From the NCBI GenBank assembly GCA_028289645.1, contig JANQOK010000008.1:372001-436000 (forward strand): a stretch of DNA of 64,000 nucleotides, in the 5' to 3' direction. The notes below the pieces were generated by a model. It was not told the DNA's origin. It did no database searches and saw nothing but the letters and a program-made list of their open reading frames with translations. This DNA is from Anderseniella sp. GTDB lineage: Bacteria > Pseudomonadota > Alphaproteobacteria > Rhizobiales > Aestuariivirgaceae. Position numbers and translations under genes: made by a program. Position 1 is the first letter of the stretch. Every line of letters begins with the position of its first letter. Shown here piece by piece: positions 9,065-15,681 of the stretch.

Positions 9065-9424
9065 CAACCGGTGAGCTGACCTTTTTGGAGAATCTCCAGA
9101 TCGCACAACCGCCGGCGGGCACCGCTGCCGCTGCGACGAACTGACTGCCAAGTTCAGAAAACTTCCGGCAGTACAAATTTGCTCTTGAACATGACGGCAA
9201 ACAGCCCTAAATCGCGCTCACACAAGCCGGCAACATGGAGACACCGGCTTGTCATTCCCCGCTAGTGCGCGGGGAGCCATTGCTGCGGTTGGCGCAGTGA
9301 CAGGTCTCGGGGCAACCCGGGGTTGGCAAGCTTCAGGTGGCGACCATGCGCCGGCTTTTTTGCGTCTGCAGGTCTGTCCGGACCGGCAGACTGGACACAT
9401 CTACTGGCTGGGGAGGGACCCAAA
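9065..9424 (+). promoter_or_regulatory. 360-base gene-free leader upstream of speH with several hairpins
   Basis: No gene is visible here. From about 9226 it is rich in inverted repeats: AAGCCGGC with CCGGCTT (about 9226-9251), CCCCGC with GCGGGG (about 9258-9276), CTGCG with CGCAG (about 9284-9299), GGCG with CGCC before a run of six T (about 9339-9361), and GTCTG with CAGAC near 9372-9391. This could be a structured 5' leader or attenuator for polyamine genes. The segment 9252-9283 also resembles the dispersed repeats at 42.1 and 45.8 kb. I could not match it to a riboswitch family by eye. Confidence 0.4.
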
Positions 9425-9922
9425 ATGACTGAGACCAACGCCCTGTACCAACTGGGGATGGACCTGGAAGCGCCAGGCACCGCCCATGAGGACACGCACG
9501 GCACAACAAACAATGTGGTGGCATTCCACCGTGACGCGGAACCGGCTGACCATTTCATCGTGAAGAACGGCGTGGCGTGCGCGGGAACCCACCTGATCAT
9601 CGACCTTGTGGATGCCGAAGGGCTGGCCGATATTGACCTGATTGACGAAGCGATGCGCGAGTGCGTGACCGAGGCCGGCGCGACCCTGCTGCATATCCAC
9701 CTGCACCCGTTCACGCCGGAAGGCGTATCAGGCGTGTCTGGTGTCGCTGTGCTGGCGGAAAGCCACATCTCCATTCACACATGGCCGGAACGCGGTTATG
9801 CGGCGCTGGACGTGTTCATGTGCGGTGACTCCGAGCCTGAAAAATGTATCGACGTGCTGAAGAAGCACTTCCGGCCCGGCGAAGTGAAAGTCTCCGAGCT
9901 GTTGAGGGGATCCGGCTTATGA
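9425..9922 (+). CDS. speH: S-adenosylmethionine decarboxylase proenzyme (SpeH type)
   Basis: Makes decarboxylated SAM, the aminopropyl donor for spermidine. The 165-aa proenzyme self-cleaves between E112 and S113 (LAESHISIHTWPE), turning S113 into the pyruvoyl cofactor. H118 and C133 (FMCG) are the expected processing and catalytic residues. The body matches the short bacterial SpeH form, here with about 40 extra N-terminal residues rich in acidic and His residues. GGGAGGGA lies just upstream of the ATG at 9425, so the longer open frame from 9323 is rejected. It overlaps speE by 4 bases (ATGA). Confidence 0.93.
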   Translation: MTETNALYQLGMDLEAPGTAHEDTHGTTNNVVAFHRDAEPADHFIVKNGVACAGTHLIIDLVDAEGLADIDLIDEAMRECVTEAGATLLHIHLHPFTPEGVSGVSGVAVLAESHISIHTWPERGYAALDVFMCGDSEPEKCIDVLKKHFRPGEVKVSELLRGSGL

Positions 9923-10821
9923 GCCTGAAACGCGAGGATGACGGCACCATATGGATGCATGAGCACCTGCACACGGGCTTCAGCACAACCTACCGGCTGG
10001 AAGAAACACTTTATGACAGCAACACCCCGCACCAGCGGCTGGTGGTCGGGCGCACCGAGGCGTTCGGCAATGTCGTGTGGCTGGATGGAGTCACCCAGGT
10101 CACCGAGCGGGACGAGTTCTGCTACCATGAAATGCTGGCGCATGTGCCGATCCTGGCGCATGGAGGGGCGAAGAAGGTCCTGATCATCGGCGGCGGCGAT
10201 GGCGGCATGGCGGAAGAAGTTCTCAAGCACGCGACCGTTGAAGAACTGGTCATGGTGGAAATTGATGCAGGCGTCATCGACTTTGCCCGGGCCCATCTTT
10301 CCTCGATCAACAAGGGGTGTTTCGATGATCCGCGATTTGACCTTGTGATCGCCGACGGCAAGGATTTTGCGGCAACGTCGAAGAACCGCTTCGACGTGAT
10401 CATCGTGGACTCAACCGACCCGGTCGGTCCTGGGGAAGTGCTGTTTACGCAGTCATTCTATGCAGACTGCAAACGCATGCTCAACGACGGCGGCGTGCTG
10501 GTGACGCAAAACGGCGTGCCATGGTTCCAGGCCGACGAACTGCACAACACGATGTTCAATTTCGCCGGCCTGTTTGCCGACGCCGGCTGTTACCTGACCG
10601 TGGTGCCGACCTATGCCGGCGGGTTCATGGCGTTAGGATGGGGAACGGACGACAAGACGCTCCGCAACCTGGATGAAGCCACACTGCGGATGCGTTTCGA
10701 GGCGGCGGATCTCGGTTGCCGCTATTACAATCCGGCGGTTCACAAGGCGGCTTTCGCCCTGCCCGGTTTCATCGGCGACATTGTCGAAACCGCCAGGCAA
10801 CAGGCAATCAAGGCGGGGTGA
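9919..10821 (+). CDS. speE: spermidine synthase (polyamine aminopropyltransferase)
   Basis: Transfers the aminopropyl group from decarboxylated SAM to putrescine. It is 300 aa with the small N-terminal beta domain (about 1-60) and a Rossmann methyltransferase-like domain. Visible motifs are GGGDGGMAEEV for the nucleotide-like donor, the acidic VEIDAGVID, and DSTDPVGPGEVLF, which contains the catalytic Asp. The start is the ATG at 9919 that overlaps the speH stop. With speH it forms a complete spermidine branch, and a polyamine importer lies at 57-61 kb. Confidence 0.95.
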   Translation: MSLKREDDGTIWMHEHLHTGFSTTYRLEETLYDSNTPHQRLVVGRTEAFGNVVWLDGVTQVTERDEFCYHEMLAHVPILAHGGAKKVLIIGGGDGGMAEEVLKHATVEELVMVEIDAGVIDFARAHLSSINKGCFDDPRFDLVIADGKDFAATSKNRFDVIIVDSTDPVGPGEVLFTQSFYADCKRMLNDGGVLVTQNGVPWFQADELHNTMFNFAGLFADAGCYLTVVPTYAGGFMALGWGTDDKTLRNLDEATLRMRFEAADLGCRYYNPAVHKAAFALPGFIGDIVETARQQAIKAG

Positions 10822-10849
10822 TGAGCTGCCGGCCCACGGTGCCAGGGGG

Positions 10850-11560
10850 TCAGGACGCCAGCTGGCGGGTCGGCCACAGCTTCGCCATGCGTCCCGGGTC
10901 GTCCAGACGCAGGTCCCTGGCCGTGCTGGTAATGGTCGATACCGGAATCCCGGCAACTTCGCCGCTCGCCGTCCTGTGACTGTGGCCGCAGAATATCTCC
11001 CTGACATTGCCATGGCCGGACAATATGCTTGAAAACTCAGCCAGATTGGCGCGGTCCTCAAACTGAAGCGGCACTTTGGCTATGGCAATCTCGAACGGCT
11101 GATGATGCATGAAGATCACCACCGGCCTGTCGCCTGCCCGATTCAACATATCCTTAAAGTGATCCAGCCGGACCTGGCACAACCGGCCCTTGTTGCTCTG
11201 GTAGCTCAACGTATCCAGCATGATCACACAGAGCTTTTCCCCGGCTATCAGATACTGGACAAATTCGTCGTGGCAGTCTGCCGGCAGGTGGCCGGAAAAT
11301 GTGTCGCGGAGCAAGCTGCGATCATCCCGGTTACCCGGTATGACACAAAACGGCGCGCTTAGTTCGCTCAGTTTTTCCGCGGCTTTGTCATACTCGATCT
11401 GTGCCGCGTCGTGAGCCACATCGCCTGTATGAACCACCAGGTCCGGCTGTGGATCAAGCGAGTTGACATAAGCAACGCACTGCTCCAGATCGCCCAGCCG
11501 ATCGCTTCCGTCGGCAGGCGGCCAGGAGATATGGCAGTCTGAAATCTGGGTAATCAACAT
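10850..11560 (-). CDS. calcineurin-like metallophosphoesterase (CpdA class), GNRD variant
   Basis: A 236-aa paralogue-like relative of the enzyme at 8237. Motifs are DCH (near residue 8), GDVAH, GNRD (VIPGNRDDR), MHHQP and GHSH. The usual GNHD histidine is Arg in this protein. In class III phosphodiesterases that His is a metal-site or general-acid residue, so activity may differ. I start it at the ATG at 11560 because the open frame upstream is an Arg-rich low-quality extension. It is convergent with speE (28 bases apart). Substrate is unknown: cyclic nucleotides or glycerophosphodiesters are candidates. Confidence 0.8.
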   Translation of the reverse strand: MLITQISDCHISWPPADGSDRLGDLEQCVAYVNSLDPQPDLVVHTGDVAHDAAQIEYDKAAEKLSELSAPFCVIPGNRDDRSLLRDTFSGHLPADCHDEFVQYLIAGEKLCVIMLDTLSYQSNKGRLCQVRLDHFKDMLNRAGDRPVVIFMHHQPFEIAIAKVPLQFEDRANLAEFSSILSGHGNVREIFCGHSHRTASGEVAGIPVSTITSTARDLRLDDPGRMAKLWPTRQLAS

Positions 11561-11717
11561 GATGAATCCAACGGGAAGGCAAGAAAGGAATGGTCCGCGG
11601 CGCCGACGTCGTCGTGTCGCCGGCACGAGCGGCCCGCCACCTAATCATATCGAGGATGCGGATTCAATTTGCTTATGGGCCTTGCAAGGCAAATTCCCAT
11701 GGGTGTAGCTTTCGGTC

Positions 11718-12341
11718 ATGAAATCCTTGCAAGAAATTCGTGCGGTGACCACCGACCTGCCGGCAATTGAGATGCTCCGGTATTTGTTGAAGGACAAATT
11801 CCCGGGTCAGGCCGTGGTTACAGCCTCGCTCAGATCACCGAGTGTCGTTGTCCTGAAAATGGTCTCAGACATCGACCCCACCACTCCGGTCGTGTTCTGC
11901 CACCCCAGGACAGTGTTCCCGGAAAGCGAAAGCTATCGCGACACTCTCGTGAAACTGTTCGGCCTGAGCAACGTCAAGGTGGTGACCCATAGCGATTCCA
12001 TGGCTGGCAAACGTTCGTTTGAGCGCAGTGAGAAGCTGCTGAACGAGGCGCATGGCAACACCGGCGGAACCTGGGAGACGATCCATCTCCACGACACGCT
12101 GGCCCCGTACAAATGCTGGATCAAAGCCGTCTACCATGAGCGCAGCGACGAGCCGTCGCGGCAGCGGGTTGACTGCTATGCCGACATGGTGACCGTGAAT
12201 CTGCTGCGCCGTCGGACCACCGAAATGATCGACCGCTTCATGAAAGACTACGGCCTGCCCTACCATCCCAAGATCAGCCGCCAGAAAGAGCATGTCACCT
12301 TCGAACCGTCAAACGAACCAATGACGGCGTATCATTTCTGA
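11718..12341 (+). CDS. CysH-like (PAPS reductase family) protein lacking the catalytic cysteine motif
   Basis: A 207-aa protein with the adenine-nucleotide alpha-hydrolase fold of PAPS/APS reductases. Landmarks are the altered P-loop region VTASLRSPSVVVLKM, then SDIDPTTPVVFCHPRTVFPE, which parallels CysH SEIDPTLPVIFLDTG-LFPE, and a C-terminal LLRRRTTEMIDRFMKDYGLPYHP. The redox ECGLH-type C-terminus and the CC/CxxC pair of APS reductases are absent; the chain stops shortly after YHP. It therefore should not reduce sulfate by the known mechanism. It sits 28 bases before sat and probably in the same transcript, so binding APS/PAPS or helping Sat are possible roles. Confidence 0.75.
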   Translation: MKSLQEIRAVTTDLPAIEMLRYLLKDKFPGQAVVTASLRSPSVVVLKMVSDIDPTTPVVFCHPRTVFPESESYRDTLVKLFGLSNVKVVTHSDSMAGKRSFERSEKLLNEAHGNTGGTWETIHLHDTLAPYKCWIKAVYHERSDEPSRQRVDCYADMVTVNLLRRRTTEMIDRFMKDYGLPYHPKISRQKEHVTFEPSNEPMTAYHF

Positions 12342-12369
12342 CAAAAGTCGCGGCTGGGAGAACATGCAC

Positions 12370-13563
12370 ATGGCAGACCTTATACCTCCACACGGTGGTG
12401 ATACTTTGCGGCCGCTTTATGTGGACGATCCGGATTTACGCCGTGAACTTGAGGCGGCGGCGGATGACCTTCCGGCGCTGACAATCAGTTCCGCCGCAGC
12501 TGCCAACGCGGTCATGCTTGCGGGAGGATACTTTACGCCGCTGACCGGTTTCATGAACAAGGCAGACGCGCTGAGCGTCGCTGAAACGATGCACACCACC
12601 AGCGGCCTGTTCTGGCCGACGCCGGTGCTGAATCTGGTCGGGTCGGCGGACGGGATCGGCAGCGGTGACAGAATCGCCCTGCGTGACCCCAATGTTGCAG
12701 GCGAACCGGTTATTGCAGTCCAGGATGTTGCCGGCATCGAAGAGCTGAGCGATGCTGAAACTGCAACCATAATCCAGAAAACCTATGGTACGACCGACCC
12801 CGATCATCCCGGCGTTGCAGAATTTGCGGCCCAGGGCAGGATGGCAATTTCCGGACCGATTCAGGTTCTCAACTACAGTTACTTCCCGACTGACTTTCCC
12901 GACACTTTCCAGACCGCCGTTGAAATCCGCAACCAGATTTCAGCCAACGGCTGGAAGAAGGTTGTCGCATTCCAAACCCGCAACCCTATGCACCGCGCCC
13001 ACGAGGAGCTGTGCCGTATGGCCATGGACCGGCTTGAGGCCGACGGTCTGGTGATCCACATGCTGCTGGGCAAACTGAAGCCCGGCGATATTCCGGCCGA
13101 CGTGCGCGATGCAGCCATTCGCAGAATGGTTGAGCTGTATTTCCCGGCAAACAGCGCCATCGTCTCCGGATATGGGTTTGACATGTTGTATGCAGGCCCG
13201 CGCGAGGCGCTTTTGCACGCGCTGTTTCGTCAAAACATGGGAGCGACACACCTGATTGTCGGGCGCGACCATGCAGGTGTTGGCGACTATTATGGCGCTT
13301 TCGACGCCCAGACTATTTTCGACGAAATCCCTTCAGACGCATTGCAGATCGAGATTTTCCGGGCCGATCACACGGCCTACTCAAAGAAGCTCAACAAGGT
13401 TGTAATGATGCGCGAGGCGCCGGATCACACCCAGGACGATTTCGTTCTGCTATCGGGAACCAGGGTGCGAGAAATGCTGTCCGCCGGCGAAGCACCTCCC
13501 AGTGAGTTCTCCAGGCCGGAAGTCGCACAGATTCTAATGGACCATTACAGATCCCCATCCTAG
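12370..13563 (+). CDS. sat: ATP sulfurylase (sulfate adenylyltransferase), single-chain Sat
   Basis: Interconverts ATP + sulfate and APS + pyrophosphate. In organisms with AprBA it can run in the ATP-forming direction from APS made by sulfite oxidation. The 397-aa protein carries FQTRNPMHRAHEEL and GRDHAGVGDYYG, the two nucleotide/sulfate-binding motifs of the homo-oligomeric Sat family, plus RADHTAYSKKLNKVVM near the C-terminus. Of two ATGs, 12370 has GGGAG at a 9-base spacing while 12364 has only 3, so I use 12370. No APS-kinase domain is fused. It follows the CysH-like gene and is convergent with the mazG-like gene. Confidence 0.95.
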   Translation: MADLIPPHGGDTLRPLYVDDPDLRRELEAAADDLPALTISSAAAANAVMLAGGYFTPLTGFMNKADALSVAETMHTTSGLFWPTPVLNLVGSADGIGSGDRIALRDPNVAGEPVIAVQDVAGIEELSDAETATIIQKTYGTTDPDHPGVAEFAAQGRMAISGPIQVLNYSYFPTDFPDTFQTAVEIRNQISANGWKKVVAFQTRNPMHRAHEELCRMAMDRLEADGLVIHMLLGKLKPGDIPADVRDAAIRRMVELYFPANSAIVSGYGFDMLYAGPREALLHALFRQNMGATHLIVGRDHAGVGDYYGAFDAQTIFDEIPSDALQIEIFRADHTAYSKKLNKVVMMREAPDHTQDDFVLLSGTRVREMLSAGEAPPSEFSRPEVAQILMDHYRSPS

Positions 13564-13587
13564 GGCCGACTGTAATCTGAAGACCCG

Positions 13588-13953
13588 TCAGAACTCGGTG
13601 TATTTGGTTGCGCTGCCGCGTGACTTTTCAACAGGGTACTTCAGATCGTTGGCTGCGATCTTTTCAGCCGCCGCCTGCTGCAAATCAATCCCGGCCCGTT
13701 CGGCGATCAGCAGCAAATACAGCAGCACATCAGCACACTCCTCCGCCATCCGCTGCCGCATGACCCCGTCTGCCGCCTCCGCCTCGAAATCCGCCTCCTT
13801 TTTCCACTGGGCGAGTTCCAGCAATTCGCTTGCCTCCAGATTGAGAGACAGGATCAGATCCTTAAGCGAATGGAACTGACGCCAGTCACGTTCATCGCGA
13901 AACCTGAGCAAGCGATCGGTGAGTTCATCGAGTGATGGTCGATCCTGGGTCAT
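13588..13953 (-). CDS. MazG-like nucleotide pyrophosphohydrolase (DCTPP1/RS21-C6 type)
   Basis: A 121-aa all-alpha NTP pyrophosphatase. The FRDERDWRQFHSLKDL start, the EASELLELAQWKKE helix, EECADVLLYLLLIAERAGID and the terminal KYPVEKSRGSATKYTEF are hallmarks of the dCTPase 1-like subgroup, which hydrolyses modified or non-canonical dNTPs to monophosphate and pyrophosphate. The ATG at 13953 has GAGGAAG upstream; a TTG at 13962 would add three residues. It points away from aprM and converges with sat, separated by only 24 bases. Inclusion between sat and aprM may be positional only, although both Sat and MazG deal in pyrophosphate. Confidence 0.88.
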   Translation of the reverse strand: MTQDRPSLDELTDRLLRFRDERDWRQFHSLKDLILSLNLEASELLELAQWKKEADFEAEAADGVMRQRMAEECADVLLYLLLIAERAGIDLQQAAAEKIAANDLKYPVEKSRGSATKYTEF

Positions 13954-14314
13954 GGCGATCAAAACTTCCTCATGTCGATGCCGGTCGGCCTGATGATGAT
14001 TACGCCTATACCGCGAGCCAATGCCGGTTCAAGAGTTCATCTGGACCCGTGGAGCAAATAACCACCCGCCAGACATGTGGGGGAACCAGCAAAGACTTTT
14101 GACAGCAAACTGCTTCTGCTGTCTTGTTGCACTTGGATTTGGGCGACTCGTCACATTGGAATTATGATTTTGGCTGGTAGTCTAAGTGGCCGATTGTCCG
14201 TTAGCTTGTACGGTTAAGCAGCGGGTGAGAGAGGGTTGTTGTTAGGTTGGACCATTTTCCGACATCAAATGATCCAATCCAACAACAATTCGCTCCAAGA
14301 GAGGAAACGACCTG
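13954..14314 (+). promoter_or_regulatory. 361-base divergent control region between mazG-like gene and aprM
   Basis: No gene is seen. A possible sigma-70-like promoter for aprM is TTGGGC (about 14140-14145), an 18-base spacer and TATGAT (about 14164-14169). Another TTGACA lies near 14098 without a convincing -10. A long inverted repeat at 14236-14288 follows and is listed separately. GAGAGGA, about 9 bases before the aprM ATG, is a strong ribosome site. Confidence 0.4.
14236..14288 (+). promoter_or_regulatory. 53-nt near-perfect inverted repeat in the aprM leader
   Basis: Two 22-base arms (14236-14257 and 14267-14288) are reverse complements at 19 of 22 positions, and one of the three differences is a G-U pair in RNA. 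The loop is 9 bases (TCCGACATC). It ends 26 bases before the aprM ATG, just ahead of the ribosome site at about 14299. It could be an operator for a dimeric regulator or a leader-RNA stem that protects or regulates the aprMBA message. Its AT-rich arms differ from the GC-rich terminators nearby and it has no U-tract. Confidence 0.6.
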
Positions 14315-15160
14315 ATGTTCACAACCAACCCTTTTGCCGAGCTTTCGGCGTCCATACCTCCATCTGTCATGCAGACCTATGTCATCATTATGATACTGCT
14401 GGTTGTCGGAGGCACCATATTCGATGTCATTCACAAGCAAAGCGCGACATACTTTTTCCGGGCCGGGAAAAAATCAGAAGACAACGCGAAGAGGGAAGTC
14501 GGTGGCGGCGAGAAAGTCTCCCTGGCAATCCAGACGGCCGCTTCGGAAGTACTGACGTCTTCTGAGTTCTGCAACCCGAAACGCCGGATTGCCCATCTGC
14601 TCGGCATGTATGGGTTTGTCATCTACCTGATCGCAACAATCGTGATGGTGTTCTCGTACCCGACTGCGGTGTCTGACACCCCGGCAATCTGGCCGTTCCT
14701 GTGGTGCATCGGCGCGCTGATGGTCTGTGTTGGCGGTTACTGGTTCTGGTTCTTTATCCGGGTCGATGTGGCATCTGAAGGCAATTCCCCGTTTCGGGTT
14801 GTACGGGCTGACCTGTTCATACTGTCGCTGCTGGCCAGCTGCACCCTCGGCCTGATCTGGGCTTTCCTGCAATCTGCTGGGAGCACTGTCGGCGCCACCC
14901 TTTTCCTGGGGCTTTATCTCATCGCGTCGACGGTGCTGTTTGCCGGCATTCCATGGTCAAAGTTCTCGCACATGTTCTTCAAGCCGGCCGCAGCGTTTCA
15001 CAAGAACGTTGCCGTTGCCAATGGTTCAATGGCCAACCTGCCGGCGCCCGCGGACAGGACCAATCCGGAAGACAGCGACAGACACTCAATGGAGCTTCTG
15101 AAGGATGCCCCGCTTAACATGGGGCTCGGAATCAAGCGCGAGCAACCGCACCACTACTAA
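14315..15160 (+). CDS. aprM: AprM, putative membrane anchor of APS reductase
   Basis: A 281-aa integral membrane protein encoded directly before aprBA. It has about five or six helices: near residues 19-39 (TYVIIMILLVVGGTIFDVI), 95-115, 123-145, 165-185 and 193-213. The C-terminal 65 residues are hydrophilic. AprM proteins accompany AprBA in sulfur-oxidising bacteria that lack the QmoABC complex and are thought to link APS reductase to the quinone pool. Assignment rests mainly on this context plus the topology. It is separated by 41 bases from aprB. Confidence 0.8.
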   Translation: MFTTNPFAELSASIPPSVMQTYVIIMILLVVGGTIFDVIHKQSATYFFRAGKKSEDNAKREVGGGEKVSLAIQTAASEVLTSSEFCNPKRRIAHLLGMYGFVIYLIATIVMVFSYPTAVSDTPAIWPFLWCIGALMVCVGGYWFWFFIRVDVASEGNSPFRVVRADLFILSLLASCTLGLIWAFLQSAGSTVGATLFLGLYLIASTVLFAGIPWSKFSHMFFKPAAAFHKNVAVANGSMANLPAPADRTNPEDSDRHSMELLKDAPLNMGLGIKREQPHHY

Positions 15161-15201
15161 GTGAACAATCTGAATTCATACGAAATTTCGAGGAAACAAG
15201 A

Positions 15202-15681
15202 ATGCCTACATTTGTTTACATGACCAGCTGTGACGGTTGCGGACACTGCGTTGACATTTGTCCGTCGGACATCATGCACATCGACCCTACCTATCGCCGC
15301 GCTTATAACATCGAACCGGATATGTGCTGGGAGTGTTACTCCTGCGTCAAGGCATGTCCGCAAAATGCCATCGACGTGCGCGGCTATGCCGACTTTGCGC
15401 CGTTGGGACACAGTGTCCGGGTGCGTCGCGAGGAAGAAAAAGGCACCATCGCCTGGAAGGTCAAGTTCCGCGACGGAACCGAAAAGAACTTCCTGTCTCC
15501 GATCACGACCAAACCCTGGGGCGAATGTATTCCCAAGCTGAAAGACGAATCCGCTCCCAGCCAGGAGATGCGGGACAGCCAGCACCTGTACAGCGAGCCC
15601 AAATATATCCGGATGGATGACGGTGACATTCACACCCTGGAATCGAACAAGCTCAAAATGAAGCTGGGAGTGTACTACTGA
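15202..15681 (+). CDS. aprB: adenylylsulfate (APS) reductase beta subunit
   Basis: The electron-transfer subunit of dissimilatory APS reductase, which interconverts APS and AMP + sulfite in the cytoplasm. The 159-aa chain has two [4Fe-4S] sets: C10, C13, C16, C20 (CDGCGHCVDIC) and C42, C45, C48, C52 (CWECYSCVKAC). The rest forms the beta-sheet and C-terminal arm that wraps the alpha subunit, as in known AprB. Length is typical. GAGGAAAC precedes the ATG, and the stop overlaps the aprA start (TGATG), indicating tight coupling for a 1:1 complex. Confidence 0.96.
   Translation: MPTFVYMTSCDGCGHCVDICPSDIMHIDPTYRRAYNIEPDMCWECYSCVKACPQNAIDVRGYADFAPLGHSVRVRREEEKGTIAWKVKFRDGTEKNFLSPITTKPWGECIPKLKDESAPSQEMRDSQHLYSEPKYIRMDDGDIHTLESNKLKMKLGVYY

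Noticed and set aside
11718-12341. A working assimilatory PAPS reductase (cysH)
   Set aside because: The catalytic Cys motif and C-terminal segment are absent, so I describe it only as CysH-like.
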